From positions 476,659 to 540,658 of the forward strand of contig JAFVEA010000009.1 in NCBI GenBank assembly GCA_017478185.1: DNA of 64,000 nt, read 5' to 3'. This stretch comes from Clostridia bacterium. GTDB taxonomy: Bacteria > Bacillota > Clostridia > Christensenellales > UBA1242. Positions within the stretch are counted from its first letter, which is position 1. Every line of letters starts with the position of its first letter. The position numbers were made by a program, and so were the translations under genes. The notes under the pieces are model-generated. The model was not told where the DNA came from and did no database searches. It worked only from the letters and a program-made list of their open reading frames with translations. Positions 1 to 8,526 of the stretch are shown one piece after another.

Positions 1-1
1 C

Positions 2-100
2 AAGCAACCTAAGGGAACTCGTGTCTTTGGTCCTATTGCAAGAGAACTTCGTGACAGAGGATTTATGAAAATAATTTCTCTAGCAAACGAAGTGCTATAA
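2..100 (+). CDS. rplN: 50S ribosomal protein L14, C-terminal end (partial)
   Basis: The first 32 codons visible read as the end of L14: the GTRVFGP motif, then ARELRD and [12 protein letters not shown], followed by a TAA. The 5' part lies outside the window. L14 is a core 50S protein near the L3/L19 bridge. Its position directly before rplX is the standard spc operon order, and a GGAG Shine-Dalgarno for rplX follows the stop. Confidence 0.93.
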   Translation, partial: KQPKGTRVFGPIARELRDRGFMKIISLANEVL

Positions 101-110
101 GGAGACGGCT

Positions 111-635
111 ATGAACAGTAATTTAAGAACAGGCGATACAGTTGTTGTTATCGCAGGAAAAGATAAAGGTAAACAAGGAAAAATAATTGCTAGCGATGCA
201 CAAAAGTCTAGAGTTACAGTGGCTGGAGTTAATGTTGTTAGCAAACACAGAAAACCTCGTTCTCAAAACGATAAGGGCGGAATCAAAAAAGAAGAAGCTC
301 CTATTGATGTTAGCAATGTTCAAATTATTTGCCCACAATGTGGAAAAGCCACAAGAATTGGTCATTTGATTGACGAAAGTGGCAAAAAACACAGAAAATG
401 TAAAAAATGTAATGCAATAATGGACGGAGAGAAGAGAACAAAGGTTGTTAAAAACACTCAAAAAGAGAGCAAAGCTTCTGCAAAAGAAAAGACAAATGAA
501 AAAGTTGTTGAAGCAAAAGCAAACAAAGCTCAAAAAGCACCAGAAAAGGTGCAAGATGCTGAAGTGGCACCAAAAGCCAAGGTCGACGCAGCAGTGGCAG
601 AGAGGAATGCACCTCAAGCTAAGTCAGCAAAGTAA
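111..635 (+). CDS. rplX: 50S ribosomal protein L24 with long charged C-terminal tail
   Basis: L24 is an assembly initiator that binds 23S rRNA near the exit tunnel. The N-terminal KOW motif (VVVIAGKDKGKQGKI, about residues 11-25) and the HRKPRSQNDKGGI segment are typical. A CPQC ... CKKC pair (about residues 74-100) suggests a zinc knuckle, as in many L24 proteins. The usual length is about 103-110 residues; here 174. The extra ~65 residues are a low-complexity Lys/Ala/Glu tail that is probably disordered. SD GGAG lies just upstream. It sits between rplN and rplE, in standard order. Confidence 0.95.
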   Translation: MNSNLRTGDTVVVIAGKDKGKQGKIIASDAQKSRVTVAGVNVVSKHRKPRSQNDKGGIKKEEAPIDVSNVQIICPQCGKATRIGHLIDESGKKHRKCKKCNAIMDGEKRTKVVKNTQKESKASAKEKTNEKVVEAKANKAQKAPEKVQDAEVAPKAKVDAAVAERNAPQAKSAK

Positions 636-650
636 TTTGGAGGAAAAATA

Positions 651-1217
651 GTGGAAAACAAAGAAGTTAAACAACAGCCTCGTATGAGAGCTTATTATAA
701 AGAGCAAGTTGTTCCTGCTTTAAAAAAGGAATTTAACTATAAAAATATAAACGAAATTCCTCAAGTTGCTAAGATTGTTATAAACGCTGGTCTTGGTGAT
801 GTTAAGGATAATGCAAAAAGTTTTTCAGAAGCAGTGAATGAATTAGGTTTAATAACTGGTCAAAAACCTGCTGTAACAACGGCAAAAAAGGCTGTTGCAA
901 ACTTTAAGCTTAGAGAAGGTATGAAAATTGGTGCAAAAGTTACTTTAAGAGAAAACACAATGTGGGAGTTTTTGGATCGTTTGATTTCAATAGCTCTTCC
1001 TAGAGTTCGTGACTTTAGGGGAATTTCTCCAAAGTCATTTGACGGAAAAGGTAACTATTGTATGGGAGTTAAAGAACAACTTATATTCCCTGAAATTGAT
1101 TACGACAAGATTGAAAAAGTTCGTGGTTTTGATATTTGTATTGTAACCACAGCAAAATCAGATAAAGAAGCTAAGGCATTATTAACAGAATTGGGTATGC
1201 CTTTTAAGAAGGCGTAG
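651..1217 (+). CDS. rplE: 50S ribosomal protein L5
   Basis: L5 is the 5S rRNA-binding protein of the central protuberance. The 188 residues include the [17 protein letters not shown] region near residue 34, the [22 protein letters not shown] block and the [10 protein letters not shown] segment typical of the family. The start is GTG at 651, preceded by a good GGAGG at a normal distance. About 13 residues precede the usual N-terminus, which is within normal variation. It is followed 11 bases later by rpsN. Confidence 0.96.
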   Translation: MENKEVKQQPRMRAYYKEQVVPALKKEFNYKNINEIPQVAKIVINAGLGDVKDNAKSFSEAVNELGLITGQKPAVTTAKKAVANFKLREGMKIGAKVTLRENTMWEFLDRLISIALPRVRDFRGISPKSFDGKGNYCMGVKEQLIFPEIDYDKIEKVRGFDICIVTTAKSDKEAKALLTELGMPFKKA

Positions 1218-1228
1218 GAGGAGATAAA

Positions 1229-1414
1229 ATGGCAAGAAAAGCATTATTAGTAAAGCAAGCAAGACCGCAAAAATTTTCAACTCGTGAATACACTCGTTGT
1301 AAAATTTGTGGAAGACCTCACGCTGTTTTAAAGAAATATGGTATATGCCGTATTTGTTTTAGAGAAATGGCATACAAGGGTGAAATCCCTGGCGTTAAAA
1401 AGGCAAGTTGGTAG
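1229..1414 (+). CDS. rpsN: 30S ribosomal protein S14, zinc type
   Basis: A short (61-residue) type Z S14 with a zinc ribbon: CKIC at about residue 24 and CRIC at about residue 39, separated by the conserved [11 protein letters not shown] loop. It ends in KKASW as expected. S14 sits in the 30S head. The zinc (C+) form is the usual one in Firmicutes spc operons. SD AGGAGG is just upstream. Confidence 0.97.
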   Translation: MARKALLVKQARPQKFSTREYTRCKICGRPHAVLKKYGICRICFREMAYKGEIPGVKKASW

Positions 1415-1423
1415 GAGGAAATT

Positions 1424-1822
1424 ATGGTAGTTACAGATGTTATATCAGATATGCTTACAAGAATTAGAAATGCAATAGGTGCAAAACACTTAACAGTTGA
1501 CATTCCAGTGAGTAAAGTTAAAGTTTCTATTGCCCAAATTTTGAAAGATGAAGGTTACATAACCAATTTTGAAGTTGTGGGTGAAGGCACACAGCAAAAT
1601 ATTCACATAACTCTAAAAGAATCTTCTGCTAGCAAATATGTTATTTCTGGTTTAAAGAGAATTTCAAAGCCAGGACTTCGTATTTATGCCAATGTTTCAA
1701 ATCTTCCAAAAGTTTTGAGTGGATTAGGAATTGCAATTATATCAACAAATAAAGGAATTATGACAGATAAGCAAGCTCGTCAAAACAATGTTGGTGGCGA
1801 AGTTTTGGCTTATGTGTGGTAA
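1424..1822 (+). CDS. rpsH: 30S ribosomal protein S8
   Basis: S8 binds helix 21 of 16S rRNA. The 132-residue product is full length, with [13 protein letters not shown] at the N-terminus and the C-terminal [20 protein letters not shown] block that contacts rRNA. AGGAGG precedes the ATG. In some bacteria S8 is the translational repressor of the spc operon; no obvious mimic site was recognised here. Confidence 0.97.
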   Translation: MVVTDVISDMLTRIRNAIGAKHLTVDIPVSKVKVSIAQILKDEGYITNFEVVGEGTQQNIHITLKESSASKYVISGLKRISKPGLRIYANVSNLPKVLSGLGIAIISTNKGIMTDKQARQNNVGGEVLAYVW

Positions 1823-1837
1823 TTGGGAGGTAGCATT

Positions 1838-2380
1838 ATGTCAAGAATTGGAAAGAAACCTATAACCATTCCAGCAGGTGTTACTGTTAGTGTTGATGAT
1901 AAAAACAATGTTGTTGTTGAAGGGCCTAAAGGCAAGTTAGAGCAATTGGTTAAAAACTCTATCAAAGTTACAGCTGAAAATGGGCAAGTGAAACTTGAAA
2001 CCCTAAACAATAGCGTTGAAGCAAACAGTATGCACGGACTTTATAGAACACTTATAAACAATATGGTTTTGGGTGTTACACAAGGTTTTAGCAAAAACCT
2101 AACAATCAACGGAGTTGGTTATAAAGTTGTGCAAAAAGGTGAAAATCTTGAAATGAGTTTGGGATTAAGCCACACTGTTACAGTTAAACCTATGGAAGGA
2201 ATTAAACTTAGCTGTCCAACACCTTTAGAGATAAAAGTTGAAGGAATCAGCAAAGAACAAGTTGGACAAATGGCTGCAAACATTCGTGCAATTAGACCGG
2301 TCGAGCCTTATCATGCTTATGGAATTAGATATTCTGATGAAGTTGTGATTAAGAAAGAAGGAAAGAAAGCAGGTAAATAA
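1838..2380 (+). CDS. rplF: 50S ribosomal protein L6
   Basis: L6 stabilises the base of the L7/L12 stalk and the factor-binding region. The start at 1838 gives MSRIGKKPI, the universal N-terminus, and has GGGAGG 7 bases upstream; an in-frame TTG at 1823 is not needed. Two repeated L6 domains are present, with GVGYKVV in the centre and PEPY-like [11 protein letters not shown] near the C-terminus. Length 180 residues, normal. Confidence 0.97.
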   Translation: MSRIGKKPITIPAGVTVSVDDKNNVVVEGPKGKLEQLVKNSIKVTAENGQVKLETLNNSVEANSMHGLYRTLINNMVLGVTQGFSKNLTINGVGYKVVQKGENLEMSLGLSHTVTVKPMEGIKLSCPTPLEIKVEGISKEQVGQMAANIRAIRPVEPYHAYGIRYSDEVVIKKEGKKAGK

Positions 2381-2397
2381 TAGAGGAGGAAAGTGAT

Positions 2398-2766
2398 ATG
2401 ATTAAGAAAATAGACAAAAATCAAGAACGCCAACGCAGACACGAAAGAGTTCGTAAAACCGTTAACGGAACAACAGCACGCCCTCGTCTATGTATTTATC
2501 GTAGTGTGAGCAACATATATGTTCAAATTATTGATGATACAAAGGGTGTAACTCTTGTTAGTGCATCATCGCTTGAAAAAGATTTAAAAGCAAAAGTTGC
2601 TGGAAAATCAAAAATAGAGCAAGCAGAAATTGTTGGGCAAGAAATTGCTAAAAGAGCAATTGCAAAAGGTATTAAAACGGTTGTTTGTGACCGTGGTGGA
2701 TATCTATACACAGGTCGAGTTAAAAAATTAACAGATAGCGCAAGAGCCGCTGGATTGGAATTTTAG
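2398..2766 (+). CDS. rplR: 50S ribosomal protein L18
   Basis: L18 joins L5 and L25 on 5S rRNA. At 122 residues it is full length: basic N-terminal [18 protein letters not shown], the [10 protein letters not shown] strand, and the C-terminal [17 protein letters not shown] and [12 protein letters not shown] motifs. GAGGA lies upstream. It is separated from rplF by 17 bases and from rpsE by 9. Confidence 0.97.
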   Translation: MIKKIDKNQERQRRHERVRKTVNGTTARPRLCIYRSVSNIYVQIIDDTKGVTLVSASSLEKDLKAKVAGKSKIEQAEIVGQEIAKRAIAKGIKTVVCDRGGYLYTGRVKKLTDSARAAGLEF

Positions 2767-2775
2767 GAGGATATT

Positions 2776-3408
2776 ATGGCAGAAGAAGTTAAGAATGAAG
2801 AAACAGTAGCTGTTCAAGCACCTGTTAATGAAAACGAAAACAAAGAACAAAACACAGAGCGTAAAGGTCGCAACTCAAAAGGCGGAAAATTTGACCGCAC
2901 AAGAAAGCCAAGAGGCGACAGAGCTCCAAGAGAAGCTGAAGAATTTGAAAAGAGAATGGTTGACATTCGTTCTGTTCAAAAAACCGTTAAAGGTGGAAGA
3001 ATTTTAAGTTTTTCAGCACTTTGTGTTGTTGGAGATAAAAAAGGCCGTGTTGGTATCGGAACAGGAAAAGCTAGAGAAGCAACAAACGCTATAGAAAAAG
3101 GATTTAGTGCAGCCAAAAAGAATATGATAAATGTGTCTATGGAAGGAAACACCATTCCACACGCAATCACAATGAAATATGGCGCTTGCACAGTTCGTTT
3201 GATGCCAGCCAAAGAAGGAACTGGAGTTATTGCCGGTGGTGCAGCTCGTCCAGTTTTGGAACTTGCAGGCATTAAGGATATTACTTCAAAAAATCAAGGA
3301 AGTAGTAACAAAATAAACACAGTTAGAGCTACTTTTGAAGCTTTAAAAACTTTAAGAACAAAAGAAGAAGTAGCAGCTCTCCGCGGAAAAACCGTGGAAG
3401 AGTTATAA
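2776..3408 (+). CDS. rpsE: 30S ribosomal protein S5 with acidic/basic N-terminal extension
   Basis: S5 shapes the mRNA entry site and decoding accuracy. The dsRNA-binding-like N-domain (about residues 60-125, [27 protein letters not shown]) and the C-domain ([28 protein letters not shown]) are intact. The protein is 210 residues against a usual ~165; the excess is a ~50-residue N-terminal tail that begins acidic and ends Arg/Lys-rich ([12 protein letters not shown]). SD AGGAGG fixes the start. Confidence 0.96.
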   Translation: MAEEVKNEETVAVQAPVNENENKEQNTERKGRNSKGGKFDRTRKPRGDRAPREAEEFEKRMVDIRSVQKTVKGGRILSFSALCVVGDKKGRVGIGTGKAREATNAIEKGFSAAKKNMINVSMEGNTIPHAITMKYGACTVRLMPAKEGTGVIAGGAARPVLELAGIKDITSKNQGSSNKINTVRATFEALKTLRTKEEVAALRGKTVEEL

Positions 3409-3422
3409 TAGGAGGGTTAAAA

Positions 3423-3641
3423 ATGGAAAATGAAAAAACAGCTCCTAAAAAGACCACAAAAAGTGGCAAAACAATAAAAATCACACAAATTCACAGTGTT
3501 ATTTGTTGTACTCCAAAGCAAAGAGCAACAATGAAAGCTTTGGGATTTCACACAATGAATCAAACAAAAATTATGCCAGACAACGATGCTATTCGTGGTA
3601 TGATAAAAGTTGTTAAACACTTAGTGAAAGTGGAAGAATAA
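3423..3641 (+). CDS. rpmD: 50S ribosomal protein L30
   Basis: L30 is a small bacterial/archaeal shared 50S protein. The KITQIHSVICC start and the ATMKALGFHTMNQTKIMPD core are recognisable, followed by a short helix (AIRGMIKVVKHLVKV). At 72 residues it has a basic extension of about 15 residues before the usual start. AGGAGG precedes ATG. Confidence 0.94.
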   Translation: MENEKTAPKKTTKSGKTIKITQIHSVICCTPKQRATMKALGFHTMNQTKIMPDNDAIRGMIKVVKHLVKVEE

Positions 3642-3654
3642 GGGGGAGGAAATT

Positions 3655-4098
3655 ATGAATATTCATCAACTTACTCCTGCACCTAACTCAAAGAAAGGTG
3701 TTAAACGCGTTGGGCGTGGATTAGGAAGTGGCCGTGGCAAGACATCTGGTCGTGGCGAAAACGGACAGAAAAAGCGTTCTGGTGGAGTTCCAGGAAGATT
3801 TTTCCAAGGTGGACAATTGTCTCTTATCCGTCGTTTGCCAAAGAGAGGATTTAATAATCCTTATGGTGATGAATTCACTGTTATCAATGTTTCTGATTTA
3901 GAAGTTTTTGATAACGGAACAGTTATCACAAAAGAATTATTAAAAGAAAAGAGAATAATAAACAAAATTGAAAAAAGTGGTGTTAAAGTTTTGGGTAACG
4001 GAAATTTAACCAAAAAATTAACAGTTAAATTAAATAAATTCTCCAAAACGGCTATTGAAAAAATAACAAAGGCCGGTGGAAGCATAGAGGAGGCATAA
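3655..4098 (+). CDS. rplO: 50S ribosomal protein L15
   Basis: L15 is a late-assembly 50S protein with a long Gly/Arg/Lys-rich N-terminal tail. Seen here: KRVGRGLGSGRGKTSGRG, GGQLSLIRRLPKRGF, and the globular C-domain ending in ITKAGGSIEEA. Length 147, normal. The stop overlaps the secY start (ATAATG), indicating translational coupling. Confidence 0.97.
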   Translation: MNIHQLTPAPNSKKGVKRVGRGLGSGRGKTSGRGENGQKKRSGGVPGRFFQGGQLSLIRRLPKRGFNNPYGDEFTVINVSDLEVFDNGTVITKELLKEKRIINKIEKSGVKVLGNGNLTKKLTVKLNKFSKTAIEKITKAGGSIEEA

Positions 4099-5417
4099 TG
4101 TTTCAAACACTAAAAGATGCGTTTAAATCAAAAGATTTACGCAAAAAATTGTTATTAACATTAGGTATTCTATTTATCTATCGCATAGGTTGTTGGTTGC
4201 CAATACCAGGGCTTGATGTTAGTGCCTTTAAATCATCAGTTGGAAACAGTGACTTTTTAAGTTTATTAAGTTCAGTTAATGGTGGAGCACTTTCAAATGG
4301 TTCGATATTAGCATTAGGTGTTATTCCTTATATTTCGGCATCCATCATCATTCAGCTTTTAACCATTGCAATTCCAGCCTTAGAAAGGCTTAGCAGGCAA
4401 GGGGAAGACGGCAGAAGAAAAATAACACTTTACACAAGAATCACAGCACTTATTTTTGCAACTTTGCAAGCAATTGCAATTGTTATAAACTTTTCAGCGT
4501 CAGGAAGCATTAATGAAACAGCATTAAGTTCAAATATGCCAGGTTGGTGTGTTTCTATGGTTATTGTAACCGTGCTTGTTGCTGGAGCAATGTTCACTTT
4601 GTGGCTTGGTGAAAAGATAACAGATTTGCAAATTGGAAACGGAGTTAGCCTTTTGGTGTTTGTTGGTATTTTGTGTAGTGCTGGTCAAGCAATTTTGCAA
4701 GCATTTGTTGATATTTTTTCAGGTAACCTTGACGGACTTTGGACAATTATCATATTTGCAGCAATGTTATTTCTTGTTTTTGCCCTCATTGTTTTTGTTG
4801 ATTTGGCAGAAAGAAAAATTCCTGTTAATTATGCAAAACAAGTTAAAGGCAGAAAAATGTATGGTGGTCAATCAACACACATCCCAATAAAAGTAAACAG
4901 CAGTGGTGTGCTTCCAATAATTTTTGCAACAGCATTGGTGGCATTCCCACAATTAATTATGCAACTTATTGGTGTTACAGACGGAAACTCATTTTATGAT
5001 TGGTGGGCAAAATGGCTTGGAACAGGAACTTGGTTATATTTTATTGCAAATGGAATTTTAATCTTCTTGTTCACATACTTTTATGCTCAAATCGTATTTA
5101 AACCAGATGAAGTTAGCCGAACCTTACAACAAAATGGTGGATTTATTCCAGGAATTCGTCCAGGAAAACCAACCACAGATTATTTAAAGAAAATCTCAAG
5201 AAGAATAACTTTTTTTGGTGCAACTTATCTAACATTAATATTTATTGTTCCAACAATTGCATTGTCATTAGTTCCAAAAGACACTATTGTTAGCGGAAGT
5301 TTGGTTAATGCATTCACAGTTACAGGGCTTTTAATTATTGTTAGTGTTGCTTTGGAATTTGATAAACAATTAAATGCTCAATTGATAGCAAAAAATTATA
5401 GAGGCTTTTTAAAATAA
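4098..5417 (+). CDS. secY: Protein translocase subunit SecY
   Basis: SecY forms the membrane channel for Sec-dependent export. The 439 residues contain about ten hydrophobic segments. Signature regions are seen: GIxPYISASIIIQLL-like (GVIPYISASIIIQLL), the cytosolic ERLSRQGEDGRR loop, and the FIPGIRPGKPT loop before TM9. The start overlaps the rplO stop. The adk gene follows after 38 bases, the usual Firmicutes arrangement. Confidence 0.97.
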   Translation: MFQTLKDAFKSKDLRKKLLLTLGILFIYRIGCWLPIPGLDVSAFKSSVGNSDFLSLLSSVNGGALSNGSILALGVIPYISASIIIQLLTIAIPALERLSRQGEDGRRKITLYTRITALIFATLQAIAIVINFSASGSINETALSSNMPGWCVSMVIVTVLVAGAMFTLWLGEKITDLQIGNGVSLLVFVGILCSAGQAILQAFVDIFSGNLDGLWTIIIFAAMLFLVFALIVFVDLAERKIPVNYAKQVKGRKMYGGQSTHIPIKVNSSGVLPIIFATALVAFPQLIMQLIGVTDGNSFYDWWAKWLGTGTWLYFIANGILIFLFTYFYAQIVFKPDEVSRTLQQNGGFIPGIRPGKPTTDYLKKISRRITFFGATYLTLIFIVPTIALSLVPKDTIVSGSLVNAFTVTGLLIIVSVALEFDKQLNAQLIAKNYRGFLK

Positions 5418-5455
5418 TGCACAATAATTTAAAAATATCTTTGGAGGAAACAAAA

Positions 5456-6097
5456 ATGATTAGATTGATAATTTTGGGGGCACCAGGAAGCGGAAAAGGA
5501 ACTCACACTTATCGTATTGCTGAAAAATATAACCTAAAACATATTGTTGTGGGTGATGTTGTAAAGCAAGAAATTAGAGATAAAACAGAGCTAGGAAAAA
5601 TAATGTATGATTACACAAGCGTTGGCAAATTTGTTCCAAGCGATATTGTTGTTGATGTTTTAGAAAAACAAGCAAAAGATCTCAAGGGATTTGATGGATT
5701 TATTATAGACACAGCACCAATAAATATGGAACAAAAAGAGGCAATGAAAGATTGGGTGATAGACGGAGTTATCTGGCTCAAAATCAAAAATTACGATATT
5801 TTAAGAGAAAGAATTTTGGATAGACTTATTTGTCCAAAGTGCCGAATGGTTACAAGCAAAACAATCAGTCCAGACAGAATTTGCCCATATTGTGGGGCGG
5901 TTTTAGAACAAAGATATGATGACAATCTTGAAACAGTTAACAAGAGAATTGTGCAATATGAAGAAAAGACTTTGCCAGTTATAAAAAGTTATCAAAGAGA
6001 GGGCAAAGTAATTGAAATTGATGCAGAGCAGAGCAAAGAGAAAGTGTATGCCGAAATTTGTGATAAAATTGATAAATTTTTAAAGAAAACTATTTAA
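5456..6097 (+). CDS. adk: Adenylate kinase, divergent at the AMP site
   Basis: Expected role: ATP + AMP = 2 ADP. The start at 5456 has TTGGAGG 10 bases upstream; an upstream in-frame ATG (5417) lacks an SD. The P-loop (GAPGSGKGT, residues 8-16) and a four-Cys zinc LID (CPKC ... CPYC, about residues 124-146) are intact, as are the RYDDN and NKRI arginines. The AMP-binding DGFPRT motif is replaced by DTAPIN (residues 85-90), and the TGDxxR element by VGDVVK (32-37), so two key arginines are missing. Operon position says adk; true substrate specificity is uncertain. Confidence 0.82.
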   Translation: MIRLIILGAPGSGKGTHTYRIAEKYNLKHIVVGDVVKQEIRDKTELGKIMYDYTSVGKFVPSDIVVDVLEKQAKDLKGFDGFIIDTAPINMEQKEAMKDWVIDGVIWLKIKNYDILRERILDRLICPKCRMVTSKTISPDRICPYCGAVLEQRYDDNLETVNKRIVQYEEKTLPVIKSYQREGKVIEIDAEQSKEKVYAEICDKIDKFLKKTI

Positions 6098-6119
6098 ACT
6101 AATTTAAAAGTGTGGTATA

Positions 6120-6863
6120 ATGATAATTGTTAAAACTGAAAAACAAATACAAGCAATGCGAGAAAGTGGAAAAATTTTAAGGGATACTCTTTTAAAAGTT
6201 GAACAGTTTATAAAACCTGGAATAACCACAAAAGATATCGATAAGTTTGCTCACCGCTATATTGTTAGTCGTGGAGCAAAACCAAGTTGCTTAGGGTATA
6301 TGGGTTATCCTGCTGCCATTTGCACATCAGTTAATGAAGTTGTTGTGCATGGGATTCCAGGAAACCGCGTTATTCAGGATGGCGATATTGTTAGTGTTGA
6401 CTTATGCGTTTTGTATAAAGGTATGCACACCGATGCGGCAAGAACCTTTTGTGTTGGAAATGTTAGTGAAGAAAAGAGGAAACTTGTTGAGGTTACAAAA
6501 GAATCTTTCTTTGAAGGCATCAAACACATAAAAGCGGGAAGCCGTGTTGGAGATATTGGTGCTGCCGTTCAAAAATATGCCGAAAGTTTTGGTTATGGCG
6601 TTGTTAGAGATTTGCAAGGGCACGGAGTTGGATGTCATATCCACGAAGACCCAGGCATTCCAAACTTTGGCAAAGCTGGAACTGGTGAGTTTTTGAAAGA
6701 AGGAATGACAATTGCCGTTGAACCAATGTTAACACTTGGAACTTATGAAGTGTATGTTGGAGAAGATGGCTGGACTGTTAGCACTGATGATGGTGAGCCT
6801 AGCGCTCATTATGAAAACACAATGGTTATCACAAAAGATGGCGTTGAGATATTAACTTTATAA
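6120..6863 (+). CDS. map: Methionine aminopeptidase, type I
   Basis: Removes initiator Met from nascent proteins in the cytosol. All five metal ligands can be placed: D in DIVSVDLCV, D in TDAARTF, H in GHGVGCHIHEDP, E in AVEPM and E in YENTMVI; the auxiliary His is in VVVHGIPG. Length 247, standard. The ATG at 6120 matches the family N-terminus (MIIVKTEKQIQAMRESG), but no convincing SD precedes it. Follows adk by 22 bases. Confidence 0.96.
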   Translation: MIIVKTEKQIQAMRESGKILRDTLLKVEQFIKPGITTKDIDKFAHRYIVSRGAKPSCLGYMGYPAAICTSVNEVVVHGIPGNRVIQDGDIVSVDLCVLYKGMHTDAARTFCVGNVSEEKRKLVEVTKESFFEGIKHIKAGSRVGDIGAAVQKYAESFGYGVVRDLQGHGVGCHIHEDPGIPNFGKAGTGEFLKEGMTIAVEPMLTLGTYEVYVGEDGWTVSTDDGEPSAHYENTMVITKDGVEILTL

Positions 6864-6887
6864 AACTTAGTTGTGTAGGTAAAAATT

Positions 6888-7193
6888 ATGAAAAATGAAA
6901 TACAAATAGGTCAAATTGTATATTCAACACAAGGAAGAGATAAGGGAGCATATTACATAGTTTTATCTGTTGAATCAAAAATTGTGTGTGTGGTGGATGG
7001 AGAATACAAAAAGTTAGATGCACCTAAAAAGAAAAATATTGCTCATATAAAAGCTACGCCTGTTATAATAACAGAAATAGCTCAAAAATTAAAAAAGCAA
7101 ATTAAAATAAATGACCAAATGATTTATCACTCACTCTTTGAGTATAAAAAAGGATTAAAAGGGGTTAAAAATGGCAACAGAGGAAGCAATTAA
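6888..7193 (+). CDS. KOW-domain RNA-binding protein
   Basis: A 101-residue protein with a KOW-like N-terminus (IGQIVYSTQGRDKGAYYIV) and a Lys-rich C-terminus. Clostridia commonly carry such an L14e/L27e-like KOW protein between map and infA, and it is thought to bind RNA or ribosomes. Its last 23 bases overlap the infA start, so the two are probably translated together. Specific function unknown. Confidence 0.8.
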   Translation: MKNEIQIGQIVYSTQGRDKGAYYIVLSVESKIVCVVDGEYKKLDAPKKKNIAHIKATPVIITEIAQKLKKQIKINDQMIYHSLFEYKKGLKGVKNGNRGSN

Positions 7194-7422
7194 GGCAGAA
7201 GGAGAAGTTATTGAAAGTTTGCGTAATGCAATGTTTAAAGTTCGTTTGCCAAACGGACATATTGTCACGGCTTATCCTGCTGGAAAATTAACACTAGGAA
7301 GAATAAGAATTTTTGTTGGTGATAAAGTTACCTTAGAAATGTCGCCCTATGACTTAACAAGAGGTCGTATTGTGTGGAGAACAAATAATATGCCACACAA
7401 ATTAAATTCAGATGACGCTTAA
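7171..7422 (+). CDS. infA: Translation initiation factor IF-1
   Basis: IF-1 is an S1/OB-fold factor that occupies the 30S A site during initiation. [22 protein letters not shown] and the closing [13 protein letters not shown] are typical. The middle is divergent: the usual HISGKMRMNYIRI is here [13 protein letters not shown], and there is a ~13-residue C-terminal extension (83 residues against ~72). The start lies inside the KOW gene with AAAAGGGG upstream. Confidence 0.93.
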   Translation: MATEEAIKAEGEVIESLRNAMFKVRLPNGHIVTAYPAGKLTLGRIRIFVGDKVTLEMSPYDLTRGRIVWRTNNMPHKLNSDDA

Positions 7423-7445
7423 TAAAATTTAAGGAGAAAAGGAAA

Positions 7446-7562
7446 ATGAAAGTTAGACCATCAGTTAAACCTATGTGTGATAAATGTAAGGTTATTCGCC
7501 GTGAAGGAAAAGTTATGGTTATTTGTTCAAAGAGCAAAAAACACAAACAAGTTCAAGGGTAA
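7446..7562 (+). CDS. rpmJ: 50S ribosomal protein L36
   Basis: A 38-codon gene beginning [15 protein letters not shown] and ending HKQVQG, with SD AAGGAG upstream. L36 is a zinc-ribbon protein of the 50S; ligands here are C11, C14, C27 and a His near residue 34. It carries one more residue than the common 37-residue form, between the third Cys and the His (CSKSKKH instead of CENPKH). Position between infA and rpsM is standard. Confidence 0.95.
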   Translation: MKVRPSVKPMCDKCKVIRREGKVMVICSKSKKHKQVQG

Positions 7563-7612
7563 TCTTAAATGTTGCAAATATGAGTTTAACTTAAGAAAAC
7601 TAAAAAACAACA

Positions 7613-7683
7613 TTTTGCCTTTTAAAGGTAAAAATTAAACAAAATATCATTTATAGGCGGCTGATTATATCTATAAGTGATAT
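7613..7683 (+). promoter_or_regulatory. Two hairpins in the rpsM leader
   Basis: The 158-base gap before rpsM holds two inverted repeats. The first pairs 7613-7620 with 7626-7633 (7 of 8 Watson-Crick, one G-U). The second pairs 7644-7656 with 7671-7683 (12 of 13, one G-U) around a 14-base loop. Neither is followed by a T-run, so they look more like a leader structure than a terminator. A ribosomal-protein autoregulatory site at the start of the alpha operon is possible but unproven. Confidence 0.45.
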
Positions 7684-7720
7684 GATTAAACTATAAAAAA
7701 CAAATTATTTGGAGGAATAA

Positions 7721-8110
7721 ATGGCTCGTATAGCAGGTGTGGACTTACCAAAAGAAAAGAGAGTGGAAATAGGTTTAACCTATATCTACGGAATTGGAAG
7801 AAAAAAGTCCAATGAAATATTAGCTGGGACTGGAATCAGTCCAGACATTCGTGTTAAAGATTTATCTGAAAACGATGTTGCAAAAATTCGTGAATATATT
7901 GAAAAGAACGAATTATTGGTTGAAGGTGACCTTCGTAGAGAAGTTAACCTCAACATAAAAAGATTGATGGAAATCGGTTCAAACCGTGGAATCCGTCATC
8001 GTCATAATTTGCCAGTTCGTGGACAACGAACAAAAACTAATGCAAGAACTCGAAAAGGTCCAAGAAAGACAGTTTCAAGAGGAAAGGCAAAAGTTGGTAA
8101 GAAAGGTTAA
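7721..8110 (+). CDS. rpsM: 30S ribosomal protein S13
   Basis: S13 lies in the 30S head and touches the P-site t[29 protein letters not shown] at the N-terminus (given here as the start), RRE-type helix and the basic tail [19 protein letters not shown] are all present. Length 129. TTTGGAGG precedes the ATG. It begins the alpha-operon block rpsM-rpsK-rpsD-rpoA-rplQ. Confidence 0.97.
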   Translation: MARIAGVDLPKEKRVEIGLTYIYGIGRKKSNEILAGTGISPDIRVKDLSENDVAKIREYIEKNELLVEGDLRREVNLNIKRLMEIGSNRGIRHRHNLPVRGQRTKTNARTRKGPRKTVSRGKAKVGKKG

Positions 8111-8130
8111 TAAGGGGGAGAAGGACAAAA

Positions 8131-8511
8131 ATGGCTATAGTTAAAAAGAAAAGAACACCTAGAAGTCTAGGAGTAGGGGCTGTGCACATTAAGTCAACCT
8201 TTAACAACAACATGGTAACAATAACTGACGCCAAAGGTGAAGTTATTGCTTGGTGTAGTTCAGGTGCACTAAATTTCCGTGGAAATAAAAAGGACACCCC
8301 TTATGCAGCACAATTAGTTGCTGAAACTGCTGGAAAAAAAGCAAAAGAAATGGGATTAAACCAAGTTGCTGTGTATGTTAAAGGTGCTGGAAGTGGTCGT
8401 GAAGCTGCTATCCGTGCTTTGCAAAACACAGGATTAGAGGTTACCTTAATTAAAGATGTTTCTGGAATACCATTCAACGGTTGCAGACCATCTAAAAAGA
8501 GAAGAATTTAA
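8131..8511 (+). CDS. rpsK: 30S ribosomal protein S11
   Basis: S11 is on the 30S platform near the mRNA exit. Family blocks are intact: [15 protein letters not shown], the [13 protein letters not shown] segment, the [15 protein letters not shown] motif and the C-terminal [13 protein letters not shown]. Length 126, normal. The SD is GGGGGAG, a little far from the ATG. Confidence 0.97.
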   Translation: MAIVKKKRTPRSLGVGAVHIKSTFNNNMVTITDAKGEVIAWCSSGALNFRGNKKDTPYAAQLVAETAGKKAKEMGLNQVAVYVKGAGSGREAAIRALQNTGLEVTLIKDVSGIPFNGCRPSKKRRI

Positions 8512-8526
8512 AAAGGAGAAAAATTT

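Noticed and set aside
123..617. 164-codon ORF opposite rplX
   Set aside because: Shadow of the Lys-rich rplX reading frame; Cys/Phe-rich translation is typical of antisense frames here.
6112..6120. TGGTATAAT resembling an extended -10
   Set aside because: It overlaps the map start codon, so it cannot drive map; most likely chance in AT-rich DNA.
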